From Umbelopsis ramanniana AG (Eukaryota; Mucoromycota; Umbelopsidomycetes; Umbelopsidales; Umbelopsidaceae), in the NCBI RefSeq assembly GCF_025399195.1, contig NW_026252157.1:39800-103799 (forward strand): a stretch of DNA of 64,000 bases, read 5' to 3'. Shown one piece after another: positions 48,136 through 59,522 of this stretch (its first letter is position 1; every line of letters begins with the position of its first letter). Under the pieces are notes generated by a model. The model searched no databases, was not told the DNA's origin, and worked only from the letters and a program-made list of their open reading frames with translations. Both the position numbers and the translations under genes were made by a program.

Positions 48136-51100
48136 ATGCTCAGGTAAGGATTCATTGTCAAGAATATACCAATCATAATAGTTGGCTATGGGAGAACTCA
48201 CCTTCTTTCTGTGTTTACCAGCTCAACAGCTGAAAACTGTCCTACGACACCAACTCGTACACCACGACGAGAAACAGACTACACCCCTTCAAAAAAACGC
48301 ATGACCAATGGCCCCGGAACACCTAGCCGGGCACCATTCAGAACCCCAATGCATTTTTCACCCACTCGAAACTCTACGAGTGAAACACCCCTTCGACCTG
48401 GCCAGCCTCTCATTACTTCCCTTGCAGCTTTGGCTGGCACTAATGTAGCTAATACTTCCTTCTACACATACGATCCTGAGAACGAGCCCATAAAAGCTTT
48501 CCTGCGAATAAGGCCGAATCTTCAGCAAGGAACTGAAAAGAATCCCTACATGGAGGCAGTCAGCGACGTAGAAGTATCTATGCTCCCGCCAGAGGTACGT
48601 CAAAATTTAGATATGTCTTGAAACGGAAAAGCTGTAACTGACCTAGCCTTCCTCCAAAGCATTCCAATGCGTACAGGACACGTAACAGAGCGCCTGAGCG
48701 ATACAAATTTACAAAGATCTTTCACGAAGACGTCTCGCAAAAGCACTTCTTTGATGAAACCGCATTACCGCTAGTTGAAGACGTTTTGAACGGCGAGAAT
48801 GCATTGTTATTTGCATATGGCGTCACAAATTCTGGAAAAACATATAGTATACAAGGAACTAAAAACGATAGTGGTATCTTGCCAAGGTCGTTGGATGTTA
48901 TATTCAACAGCATCAAGGAATACCAAAACGATTCAAAGGTTGGCGAGCGGATAACGTTGCAATACTCAATTTATAACAACGATGGAACTAATCTTCTCGT
49001 GCTACAGCTCAAACCCATGATGCATAGTCTTATTGTGCCATACAAAGACGAAAAAGAAGAATGCCGAGATATTTTAGAGCGTATTGGTCAAAACCGACTG
49101 GCTCACCCCGACTCAACGGTGCGTAATCTCGTCATTTGTATACTGGTAGTCTTCTTACTTAACAAAATGCTTCCAACAGAATCCCAACATGAAAAATGAG
49201 ATGCGAGATTACGAAGAACGAGATCGAACAGGTGAGAAAATTATATTGACTTGAAGAGAGCAATGAAATATGTATCTGACTACGCTTCCAACAGTCGTCC
49301 CAATAGACACCAAATTTGAGTACGGAATCTGGGTATCCTATTCAGAAATATATACCGAGAAAATCTACGATCTCTTGGTTTCGCCATCTCATGACTCCAG
49401 GCGAACTTCTCTACCATTGAAATATGAGTTTAGAGGAGAGCACAAGTACATTTCTGGACTGACGGAAGTTCGAGTACACAATCTCCAGGTAAGCATACAC
49501 TGGGACTGGCGTTCTCTGCTACATTTTAATTCTTATTCGCATTAAATTCGGAATACAGGAAGCATATGCCATCCTTCATGAAGGTCAACGGAACCGCGCG
49601 ATCTATTCGACCTTGCTCAACAATACCAGTAGCCGAAGTCACAGTATATTCACGATTAAGGTTGTCCGTGTCATGATTGAAGATAAGAATTACATTATTG
49701 AGGTGAGAGGCAGCATTGATATTGATATCATGGATGATATATCGTACTGATGAACGATGATGACAGGATCCAAGCTATGCTACGCTGTCCAAGCTTTCGA
49801 TTGTCGACTTGGCCGGATCTGAACGCCACCGCAATACTTTGAACAGCGGTCAAAGGTTGAAGGAGGCGGGCAATATAAACAAATCTTTGATGGTACTAGG
49901 TCAGTGTATGGATATTTTGAGACTCAATCAAAAGCGTGTGGATATAGGCAAGGTAAGTTGTGTCAGCAAAAATATAGAACTTTTCCTTGTTAAATGCTAA
50001 TCCATGATGTCAAAGAAACCTGCTATCGTACCATTCAGGCATAGCAAATTGACCGATCTGTTCAAAAGTTCATTCCAAGGTGACGGCAAAGCTGTAAGTA
50101 TAATATTGTAGTTATTACCTGCTTTATCGTCTTCTCACGCCAAATATATCGCAGGTCATGATAGTAAATGTCAACCCATATGACACCGGATTCGATGAGA
50201 ATAGTCATGTAATGAAATTCGCGGCTGTTGCAAAGGATGTAGCCACATGGCGACGTGTACATCCTAAGCTTGATCTGACTGATGTCACCACAGCTAGTAA
50301 GTCTATGCTTTATCACACTCAAAGAGACTGAGCCATTTTAACGTTGATATATTTCAGCTCGACGACTTCGGACAGCAAATGAATTGTCTCTGGGTAAGTA
50401 ATATCTAGTCATATTACGATGCTTAGCCCAAATTACTAATGTGGAGATAATATTAGCGCATGATCGGTCTGTCTTCGATGCCTCTGCTGAACACACTGCA
50501 GATGAATCAGACGACGATGATACGGAAGACGGCTCCGATCCGTTCGTCAACGCACTATTAGCTCAATTAGAAGAAGTACGCGGCAAGGTAAGTCCATTTT
50601 CAACGCATCAAACCTCATCAGCGCGCTTTCTCATAGCATTTTTAGTGGATTGATGCGGAAACACGCTGTGCCACGATAGAGTCTAACATCAGGCAACAAG
50701 TCACTTCGGAAATGTCTGATGAACTTCGAAACATTGAAGCTATGTACATGGCTTCTACGGATAAAGAGGTAAGAGCCAACCAACACAACAGACTGTATGG
50801 AGCGTTTATGATTGACATTTTATAAGCAGAATGTTTCAAAAGACCAAAAGGGTGCCAATAAGAAGAGAATGGACATGTCTCTTGTTATTGAGCAAGTAAG
50901 TACTATTGCATTGCCTCGAATTATCAGTAAACTTCTACCATCTTTCGCTGCTAACTCATAACCGTTAAGTTGAACATGAAAAACAAAACCTTGCAACTTG
51001 AAGTCACAAACTTGAAAGCCACGGTGAATGACCAACTGACAACAAAACAAAGCCTAATGGGCAAGGTAATAATCTTTCTTTGTGATAAAGGTGACAAATG

Positions 51101-52591
51101 AGCAAGAAATTCCTGATATCACCACTGTCGATCGCAGATTGTTCAACTCGAGAATGAAAAGGCTGATGCAGTCCGAAGATCTATTCAGCTAACGAAAGAG
51201 TTGAATGCACAACCTCCAGCCCCAGCAGATTCAAAACGATCACGAGCAGCTCGGTTGGAAAATACCAAACCATACACTCCAAGCGGCAGGCATAATAAAA
51301 TCAGTCGGCCAGCTCCATCAAGTGACATCACAACACCAATCAAGAAGCTTCGGCTTACAGATGATCCTGGTCGGTTCAACGAGTTTTTAGAGTTGCGAAG
51401 AAGATTACAGCGATGTGTTTTGAAAGATGATCAGGTCAGTATACTTGAACAGCTACTCAATACATTTTATGTTTATTGATCTTTCTACTACATTCCAGCT
51501 GGATGGCTCTCAAGTTAATCAAATCATCAAGGAAATTGAAGCATACCCAAATGTTACATTTGAACTTGTTAAGGTACAATTCTAGCACATGTAGACCTTG
51601 GAGCATTGTAACAGGCTACTGACTACTGATTTACAATAGGATACAGGAATGGGAAAACTTTTGAAACTAGCTTGCTCTCGAAAATGGAGTACTGAGCACC
51701 AACAAGTTGAACAAAGACTTCGAATGCTGTTTAAAAAATTTGCTAAGCTGACCCATCCCAACTCAAGTCTCGCATCGTCGCCTATGAATTTATCAGCTTC
51801 TCAACTCTCAGTTGCGCCGGTCGCAAATGATAACAGCATATCACAAGATGAACATGTGGAGTCCATACAAGCCGAGGAATCATTGATAATAATGGAACCA
51901 GAATCGGACGCAGCCCCGCCATTGAATGAACCATCGTCGGACGTTATTCCGCTATCACCCAAGCCAGCCTCTCCTGTGATTCATGCTATAGATGACGACT
52001 ATATGGTAAAGTTTATCCTTCTTTCACGTTCTATGATGATGGAAATGCTAACACTTTTACCTAGGAGTTTGATGAAGGATCTGTCTCAGCTCTAAATGAC
52101 ATCACTAATCCGTTTATAGATGAAGCCTCGCAAGTAGACCCTTCCGCTCCAACAATTAGCCAGTCCGACGAAATTGCACCAGCAACCAAAGCCAGTGAAA
52201 CAATGGTGGTAGGCGATTATTTAGCTGCTCCAAAGCCCAATTAGAATCTCAGCATCTAACACCTTTTCATTATAGTCTGATCGGCGAGAGTCTATTGCAC
52301 CCATGAGCCCGGAGCTTTTGGTCACTACGCCCATGGACTCACAGCAAGAAGTTGTGAAGATCGAAGATTTTGACATCACAAGCTACCACAATGAAATGAT
52401 GAAACCTGCCAAACGAAAGCGGTAAAGGAACATTGATTAGCCACTGAGTTGCTATTTAGGTCGTGACACCCGAATAACCTTTAATTTTTTGGATCTCGGA
52501 TAGGAGGCTGAGAGAGAAGAAGGCTCTAACAGCGGAGGAAGTTAAACGAATCAGCACGGATCTTGGCAATGACAAAAGCGCCATCCCATAG
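48136..52591 (+). CDS. Kinesin-6 family motor protein
   Basis: Twenty exons: 48136..48143, 48222..48594, 48660..49118, 49180..49231, 49295..49488, 49559..49702, 49767..49952, 50016..50093, 50155..50296, 50358..50393, 50457..50587, 50646..50768, 50830..50895, 50970..51065, 51138..51434, 51499..51573, 51640..52005, 52065..52208, 52276..52421, 52504..52591; 1067 residues. Kinesin-6 motors act on midzone microtubules in anaphase and cytokinesis. The motor has P-loop GVTNSGKT (181-188), switch I NNTSSRSH (383-390), switch II DLAGSE (424-429) and [29 protein letters not shown] is typical of kinesin-6 (KIF20/KIF23, fission yeast Klp9). An acidic stretch ([14 protein letters not shown]), short coiled coils and a Ser/Pro-rich basic tail (PAKRKR) follow. 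The first exon is only ATGCTCAG. Confidence 0.93.
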
Positions 52592-52599
52592 TATATAAA
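52592..52599 (+). promoter_or_regulatory. TATA box directly after the kinesin stop codon
   Basis: TATATAAA starts on the first base after the kinesin TAG (52589..52591) and lies 82 bp before the ATG at 52681. Transcription of the small gene must therefore start within the kinesin 3' UTR. Confidence 0.5.
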
Positions 52600-52680
52600 C
52601 AAAGCAATAAATAAAGGGATTAATTTTCACAACAGTTTTATTTTTCTTCTCTACCAACCAACTTTACATTCAACATCAAT

Positions 52681-53025
52681 ATGACTTACCTAGTAGCTAA
52701 CCCGGAGGAAGCCCTTATGCCATTGTATCGCGCAAGCCTTGAAGCTGGAAAGCGAGAAGCACCACTGTCTAAAGCTAGACTGCCTCCACCGGTTGACGAC
52801 GATGACAGCGATTATGAGCACGAATACGAAGACTTGCCACCCTCTTATGAGCAATGTGTGGGTACTACGCCGTCCAGGCAAATGCGTTCAGGCAATGCAA
52901 TCATGCGTAATATCAAGTACAAGATTGGAAACGTTAAAGCATCCCTGTCAAGGCAAAACTCGACTCCCAAGACCCGTAATGATAATAAGGTCCCCCAAGA
53001 TGCCAAAACCAATCCAATGGAATGA
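52681..53025 (+). CDS. Small PPxY-motif protein, unknown function
   Basis: A single-exon frame of 114 residues. It begins MTYLVANPEEALMPLYRASL, has an acidic centre (DDDDSDYEHEYEDL) and then PPSYEQ, a PPxY motif of the kind bound by WW domains of Rsp5/Nedd4 ubiquitin ligases. The C-terminal half is basic and rich in Ser, Asn and Lys (NVKASLSRQNSTPKTRND). No membrane segment is present. A TATA box 82 bp upstream and the coherent composition support it as real. I do not recognise a family. A role as an adaptor for a WW-domain ligase is inference. Confidence 0.55.
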   Translation: MTYLVANPEEALMPLYRASLEAGKREAPLSKARLPPPVDDDDSDYEHEYEDLPPSYEQCVGTTPSRQMRSGNAIMRNIKYKIGNVKASLSRQNSTPKTRNDNKVPQDAKTNPME

Positions 53026-53638
53026 TAACCCCCAAAAACAGATATCAAAATCATTATAGTGTAGATAGATACAACCCTAGTCTCAAGTAGCAAATATGTA
53101 TGCTGGACAAATACATCTACGAGGACGTTAAATTGAAAAATGGAATGGTCGGGACAATCGGTTTGATAAAATGTGAATAGCTGAAGCATTTGGCGGGCTT
53201 TTTGGGGCATGGCTAAAGTGAGAGATTGGGAAAAAAAAAAATCCTCACTTCGAAAAATAGCCGGCGGTATAGCAGACCTGGCTAGGGGAGAATTAGCTTT
53301 TCTATTCAGCTGCCGAGGTCATCTTCAATACACACGACGCCGTCATGACCTTGTATTTAACATATTATACCATGGTGATGACTTTTTCAAATGGAGCAAT
53401 ATGCAACTAAATGAAAGCGACTGACATCGGTGTTGCTTCAGTCAAACAATGATTAATTTCTACTGCAGTTACACACCTGCGAGCTTCTTTTAGTAAAACA
53501 ATGATTTTGACATGACAGACTTTAATGCCATATTCTTATGTGATATTTTTATTATTGACTTTCACATTTCGTAATATATGAAGTTTTTATACAAAGTCAT
53601 AATTCCAGATGAATGGTATTATTACATACGAATGGCAT
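53026..53638. other. Convergent intergenic region
   Basis: About 610 bp between the PPxY gene and the first Hsp12-like gene, AT-rich in the right half. Small open frames on the plus strand (for example from 53209) lack support. Confidence 0.5.
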
Positions 53639-53980
53639 TTATTCCATTCCCATCTTCTCTTTAGCAGACTGCAAGATGCTCTTGTTTTGGTCGTCGGCGT
53701 GGCCCTTGACGGAGTCGTAAGCACTTTGATGAGCAGACTTTTGCGAATCCGGAGTGATTCCAGCCTGCACCTTATCATATCCGTTAGTGAGAGCTTCTTT
53801 ACCTTTTTATGAAGGTAAGCGTTAATACAGAAGTTCTTATTCGTTCATATCTCTGAGTCCAATATTGCTCCCTTCTCGAATTTTCAGTTCCTTACCTTGC
53901 TGAGCATAGGTCTTTTGAGACTGAGGAGTCATTGTCTCTTCCATCTTCTGTCCAAATCCTTTGCGTCCAGCGTCAGCCAT
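53639..53980 (-). CDS. Hsp9/Hsp12-like small stress protein, copy with intron
   Basis: Two exons, complement(53639..53802, 53896..53980); 82 residues. Hsp12/Hsp9 proteins are small, hydrophilic, intrinsically disordered and fold into helices on membranes, protecting them during heat, drought and stationary phase. The start MADAGRKGFGQKMEE and the repeats TPQSQKTYAQQGKE and TPDSQKSAHQSAYDSVKG are family hallmarks. The chain ends AKEKMGME. The intron falls inside the first repeat unit (QQ-GK). A neighbouring homologue at 54968 has no intron. Confidence 0.92.
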
Positions 53981-54038
53981 ACTTGATGAGATATGTAGTA
54001 ATAGTGCGGTATAGTTGGTGGATGGCTATGAAACCGCC

Positions 54039-54045
54039 CTTTATA
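54039..54045 (-). promoter_or_regulatory. Candidate TATA box of the first Hsp12-like gene
   Basis: The minus strand reads TATAAAG, 59-65 bp upstream of ATG 53980, in line with a strongly inducible stress promoter. Confidence 0.5.
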
Positions 54046-54967
54046 CGTTGATGCAGAAGCTACGATTCTCCTGAAGTCCTAGGGTATTTTAGTCGGATTT
54101 TTTTTTGGATTTACAACGTCATGTTTTATCCTGAATGAAAGGCGCGCCAATCAAAACGTATTTACCGCTAATATGCGAGACAGATATTCATTTTGCATTT
54201 CTTGGTGCGCAACAGTAGGGGTTATTCACGGAACGTTAAAGAATATTTTCGAAACGTACATCTTCAAAGTCGACTGTCGACCAACGTCATAAAATGGCTT
54301 GAAAGGAAATGGATTGCAGGGGTGCTTTTTAAGCACCTCCTAATGGGCGAAAACCGACTGAATGCAGAAACGCCTTTGCTTGACCACCATAAAATCTTTG
54401 TTCTATTGGAATTGTTCTGTTATGGGCAGTTATGATTTCCCAGTGTGCATCAATTAATTGAACATAGCTAGGACATTGAGATGTTTTTTTTTTTTTTTTT
54501 GCATTAACAATTGCATGAAGTGAGAGCCATGAAATTCGTAGTGAAACGGTTCAGAATATTCATGGAAAGTGTAGAATGGCATGTAGGCCTGCAGAATACG
54601 CCACATCTTATCATACGAAACTTTTCAAGTGTTCACTACAGTAGAACTAAAGTATTCACATCCATTGCATGAACATACTCCACAGTCGCGCAAAATGAAG
54701 CCAAACTACCATATTCCCACGGTACATTTTTTGAAGGAACACGTATCGTTACTGGATGTTGTGAAATAAGTAAACATTCACAGGATCTTAGAACACGCAC
54801 ACATCGCTCGATTGACAGATATAAGACTTCTTGGTACCAAGCAAACCACGCCAAGCATTGATGTGAAAAGACAGAGAATTTTCATACAAAATCATATAGA
54901 CAAATTTATTTGACAATGTTGATATTAAATAAGATTATTCAGTATCACACGAGTATTTAACAGATAT
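54046..54967. other. Intergenic region between the two Hsp12-like genes
   Basis: About 920 bp. It holds the rest of the upstream region of the first copy and the 3' end of the second, with a 17-T run at 54484-54500. No supportable gene was found. Confidence 0.5.
54484..54500 (+). repeat. Poly(T) tract, 17 bases
   Basis: An uninterrupted T run between the two Hsp12-like genes. No adjacent target-site duplication or coding remnant suggests retroposition. Confidence 0.8.
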
Positions 54968-55225
54968 TTAGTTGTTGAGACCGAGCTTGTCCTTGGCCTT
55001 GTCAAGAATGCCTTCACCGTGCTTGGCATCGTCCTTGTTACCTCTGGCGCTATCGAAAGCGGATTGGTGAGCGCTCTTCTCAGAGTTGGGAAGAACAGCA
55101 CCTTGGACACGGTCAACACCGGAGGAGACTTGTTCACCGGCTTGTTCGGTGTAGGTCTTTTGGGAATCGGGCTTAAGGGATTCCTTAGCTTGTTGAGAGA
55201 AATCTTTGCGTCCAGCGTCGGCCAT
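54968..55225 (-). CDS. Hsp9/Hsp12-like small stress protein, intronless copy
   Basis: A single exon of 85 residues starting MADAGRKDFSQQAKE. It shares the paralogue's order of motifs: KPDSQKTYTEQAGEQ, then NSEKSAHQSAFDSARGNKDD, ending DKAKDKLGLNN. Family role as for Hsp12: a membrane-associated disordered stress protein. The frame extends upstream of the ATG but the conserved MADAGRK fixes the start at 55225. It has the same orientation as the intron-bearing copy about 1 kb to the left, so the pair probably arose by tandem duplication; a retrocopy origin is also possible given the missing intron. Confidence 0.93.
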   Translation of the reverse strand: MADAGRKDFSQQAKESLKPDSQKTYTEQAGEQVSSGVDRVQGAVLPNSEKSAHQSAFDSARGNKDDAKHGEGILDKAKDKLGLNN

Positions 55226-55281
55226 TGTTAATTGTTTAGTAGTTAATTTGATATCGAGACAGAAAGTGCAGAGTTGGCCGG

Positions 55282-55289
55282 CTTTTATA
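55282..55289 (-). promoter_or_regulatory. TATA box of the second Hsp12-like gene
   Basis: The minus strand reads TATAAAAG, 57-64 bp upstream of ATG 55225, nearly the same spacing as in the first copy. Confidence 0.55.
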
Positions 55290-55820
55290 GACATTTCATG
55301 GCTGTTTTACTCCACGGACGTAACCAATGCGTCATTGCGAGAAATCTGAAGACTCTGCGTGCATGTTTTCTCTTTTTTCTCTCGCGCCTTTTGGAAAAAC
55401 AGGCTCACTTTCCATAAATGGCAAATCCATAGTGTAATGATTACGGATATTGAGTCTTTGAAACAATGGCACGATGTACGTGTACCTCCCTCGCTAAATT
55501 CTCGTTTTAGTACGTGGTCCAATAATGTTTTACACAATGTCAGAGTAAAAAGTAAATTTAGGTGGTCATGGATATAAAAAAAAAAAATACTTTGTTGGAG
55601 TAAGGCAGGACCCGACCCAGACCCAAGGAAGCCATTGCCAATCTAAGAACCTAGATCGATCTTCGTTCACTATTGGCCGATTTCGCATGTGCAACATTCT
55701 TTCAACGTTGAGTTCGCACATGACAAAGAGCAAGAAATTAATTGAAACTCTCCCATTGGGTTACGTTCTATCGTTCAATTTTGCCATTTATTCAAAATGT
55801 GATGTAATTAAGTCCTTTCG
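55290..55820. other. Intergenic region upstream of the second Hsp12-like gene
   Basis: About 530 bp containing its promoter and the 3' UTR of the TMEM223-like gene. A 10-A tract lies near 55577. No stress element (AGGGG or CCCCT) or clear heat-shock element was seen by eye. Confidence 0.45.
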
Positions 55821-56834
55821 TCATCGTTGGAACAGACCGTCAAAGATTCTAGGATCAAGGTAGTTTCCCTTTCTATCTAAAATGTACCCCATCCGTTCAC
55901 GCTCAGATCTTAGAAACACGTAAGATGATGTCGAATTGATGGCATCGGTCCCACGAGGTCCTATCATACGATAAATGAATAAACCCAGTTGGTTAAGCAA
56001 TTAGATCAAAAACGACAACGTACCGACGCCGGTATATACCCGCTGCGATGCCGCCAATTTGTTTATGGGGTATTCCTTGACTTTATGGCTGGCGAGGCCT
56101 TTCGCACACGTCTCCAGTCGGACCATATTGCCGCCTTTGAGTAACGACAATCGGTTGATGTACCTAAGGAGACATCCAATTAGATTGCAAGTAGTGTTTG
56201 TGCTTTCCGGAATCCAGAACACATATTACCTCCAAGGATAAAGGCACATGGCAGCTGAGATACCAACGCCAACAGCAACCAGTCCAGAAGCTATGCCAAG
56301 ACGCTGAGGTTTTGGCGCGAGTACATATGGGGAATCCTCTTCATCACTGGGATAACTCATCAACAAAAGGGAAGGGACCCGAGAAAAAGACTGTCCTTTA
56401 AGCTCACCTTTCCTTTTTACCATATGATACATAGGCTAGACTGGCTAGATTTCCCCTAAAGAAAAATTACACTCTGTTAGGAAACCCTGTCAACCCATAT
56501 AACCTGGGAAACAGTGGACTTACCAAAATAACAATTGCACTCCAGCTGATATGTACATGAAGAAAAATGTTCGGTGAACGGTGCTTGGGGCTTCGTATAA
56601 TATGACATCCTTGCTTTGGATTTGCTGTCGAAGTTGTTTGGTCAAGACATTGAATTTATTATGCTGGTGGGATGCTGAGGCGAAATTCCGTTGGAACGCT
56701 GCTATTGATTGACATCATTCGTTATTGAGACACGTTTACAAGGAATGTAAAAAGGCGCTTTAGCCGCAAACAACAAACAAACCTATCGAGGTCTGTGTCC
56801 TACATAGGCTCAATCGAACTCTTGAGAACCACAT
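55821..56834 (-). CDS. TMEM223-like mitochondrial inner-membrane protein
   Basis: Six exons: complement(55821..55960, 56024..56163, 56230..56338, 56421..56455, 56524..56701, 56783..56834); 217 residues. Human TMEM223 is a mitochondrial assembly factor for cytochrome c oxidase; the fungal relatives are little studied. The N terminus (MWFSRVRLSLCRTQTSIAAF) is Arg-rich and lacks acidic residues, as expected for a presequence. DVILYEAPSTVHRTFFFMYI leads into a first membrane segment (SAGVQLLFWGNLASLAYVSYG), and GIASGLVAVGVGISAAMCLY is a second. The C-terminal part (MVRLETCAKG, YILDRKGNYLDPRIFDGLF) fits the family's terminal block. The join before exon 4 uses the acceptor GTGATGAAG, the only one that keeps phase. 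Confidence 0.75.
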
Positions 56835-56943
56835 TCTGCCTTCGTCTTACTGGTATGAAGCACTGCGATCTCTTTTTTATTTTTTATTTTTTTATTAATT
56901 TTTGACAAGCGAGCCAAAAAAAAAAAAAACACCACAGACAGAA

Positions 56944-59369
56944 TTACTTTCTGTAAAATTCTCGCTTAAAGTGAAAGTGTAGAGACAGAATACCGCGGTC
57001 AAAGGCACTTCTGAACCCTTTCTTGTGTGAGTATTCCCATTCTCGATTTACAATACGAAAAGCAACGTCCTCGTAGGGCGGTCCAGCATGGAACCGAATG
57101 GTAACCGTCTCGTTGGTACCCGGATCCTTTTCAATGAAATAGGTCGGCGCGCTGGATTTATCGATGAGATCAGGGTAAAAGATGTTAAACCTGTAGGGTT
57201 CATCGATTAGGACCAAAGAAATATTCTTTAACTGAATTCAAACAGGTATGATAAACTCACTTGTAGCCTTGTACAACTTTTGGTGGCGGGTTGTCCTGAT
57301 CGTAATGCGTTTGGTTGTATTTGTTCCACTCGTAACCTGTGTGAACACGATTGAAGTATCTTGGTTTGCGTGGGCGGTATTTGTCTTGCCATAAGTAAGC
57401 CTCCTTTGCCAACTCTGTTTCGATATTGAACATTTCTTCATCTTCATCAATGCCTTTGGCTGCTTCCTGGTCAAACAAAACATCCGAGGCGATGGAGGCT
57501 GCCATTCCAGCCGCCACTTCATCAGGTTTGACGATAGCCTTAGGTTTGGATTTAGCAGGGATGACCTTGCTAGACATGACTTTGCGTCTTGCTTCCAACT
57601 ACAAATAGATGATTAATTTTACATAGAAGCCATATAACACAGTCAAATAAAAGCTACATACCAGATGTTTCGTATCTTCTTCAGGATCAAGAATGGGAAG
57701 TTCCTTATCTTCGTTAGATAATTTGGTGAACAAGACAGGGCTCATGCCGCGTTCATATCGACTGGTAGTCGCCTCAATTTCCTCTTCAACAGATTCCTCA
57801 AATCGCTTATCTTGTTCTTCCGTGAGACTTTCATCCACAGGCTCGGCTTCAAGACCTTCGCCTGATTCAACACCACGGCCACGTACTTGACCATGCATTG
57901 CCAACACTTTCTCCAATTCTTCTTGTACCTTTTGAGCTTCCATTCGTTGTCTGAGACGAAGCTGTTCGAGGCGCTTCGTCAAGAGAACTTGATGCATATC
58001 TCGTAGCTTAGCCTTGGCCTTGTAGATGATGAGTTCCTTCAAGAGGTTTTCCCAATACTCCACATCAATTGGCTCGTTGGATTGCAGTTTCTTGGTGACT
58101 TGCATTTGCAATGCTGTGAGCTGATCCAAAGTTTTGTTGGAAAGCAAATTCTCTATATCTTGTTTGACAGAATCGGATACACCGCCTAATGCCCGCTGTT
58201 CCGAGTCTTGAACCATCTTTTCAAGAATATCTGCAGATACCAATAACATGGCTCTCCAGAACTCTAAACTTTCTTCATTCTTCTCCAATGTAAGGTACAT
58301 TTGGATGTCACGATGAAGCTCTTCTGTTTCCGCCAATGTGAGGTCCTACAGTTCAGTGGCAAAGGAGAGATAAGAATTACAATGTTGTACGTCCCATGAT
58401 CATCCGTTGAGTGATACTTACGTCAAAAATGGTGTACGGTTCATCCAAGTCAACTTCCAAATCAACTTCTTCTTCGACCTTATCAGCTTCATTGGCCAAG
58501 CGCATGTTCATTGCCAGAATGTCTATTGGCTTGGCGCGACCTTCTCGAATTCTAATTTCTGCACGTTTCTTAGCTTGCTCCAAATGAAACTGTCATGGTG
58601 ATTAGTGTTGATGCGGCAATATGACCATTCAGTTTTAAATAAAGGAAGCTTACCTCGTCTTCTTTTGCTTTCCAGTCACCCATTTGTGCCAATTCAGCGT
58701 CACGTTGCATACGAGCTTTTTCCTCTTCTCTCAACTCCATTTCGATCTCTCGTTCGGCACGACGTTTGTTCAATTTGGCCAGTTCTTCTTCTGTATCACG
58801 TCGTCTGTCCTTCTCACGTTGTCTCATATCCGATGCATTGAGTCCCGCTTTTCGATCCTTCTCCTTTTTCTTGGTCCATTGAAATTTGGATTCGAGGTTG
58901 ACGTCGTTAAATGGGTTGTTGACGTTGGTATAACCAAGATCATCCAATCTGGGTCGTGTGGACGTTGGATCCCTCGGGTCTTCTTCCTCCTCTTCTTCTT
59001 CCTCTTCTTCCTCATATCGCTCCTTCCTGGACTTTTTATGCTTCTTTTTGTCCTTTTTACTGCGTTTGCGATCTCGTCGGTCTTCTTCAGAATCGGAACG
59101 TCGTCGTCTGTAAATGTAAAATAGCTTTCAGTACCATACTCTCAACGCTGTTCTTCTGTTGCTTATGGGACATACCGGTCGTCTCGACGTCGACTACGGC
59201 CATATTCATCTTCACGCTCAACTGATGCACGACTGCGTGATCGACGTGCAGGCGGACTCCTGTCTCTATTGGACGATCGAGAGCTTTTGTGTGATGAGCG
59301 ATGATCTCTATCGCGCTCAGAGTGTTCACGGCGAGAAGATCGTGGCGACCTTGACCTTGATCTAGGCAT
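56944..59369 (-). CDS. Cactin, splicing-associated protein
   Basis: Six exons: complement(56944..57190, 57261..57598, 57662..58345, 58422..58589, 58654..59107, 59176..59369); 694 residues. Cactin (Cay1 in fission yeast) associates with the spliceosome and is needed for faithful splicing. The N terminus is rich in Arg/Ser (SRSRSPRSSRREH) and then Lys, followed by a run of 10 Glu. The mid domain has LGYTNVNNPFNDVNLESKFQ, a charged coiled coil, and DLTLAETEELHRDIQMYLTL then EFWRAMLLV. The C-terminal cactin domain is clear: LWQDKYRPRKPRYFNRVHTG, YEWNKYNQTHYD, NPPPKVVQGYKFNIFYPDLI and LSLHFHFKREFYRK at the very end. The upstream in-frame TTG was not used; ATG 59369 begins MPRSRSRSP. Confidence 0.95.
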
Positions 59370-59522
59370 GGCAGACAGGTGGGAGGTTATAGTTGAATGT
59401 CGAACAGCCAAAAGACCTGGAAATTTCTGTGACGTCTTTTGGAAAATCCCCCTATGCGGCCGGCATTCCGCTGCTCTGAAGTCACTTCTTTAACTCAGCT
59501 TTTGCTTGTTGAATTGCCTAGC
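59370..59522. promoter_or_regulatory. 153-bp divergent promoter of the cactin and LIM genes
   Basis: The start codons at 59369 (minus) and 59523 (plus) are only 153 bp apart. The segment has GCGGCCGGC near 59455 and no TATA element, typical of a constitutive bidirectional promoter. Confidence 0.4.
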
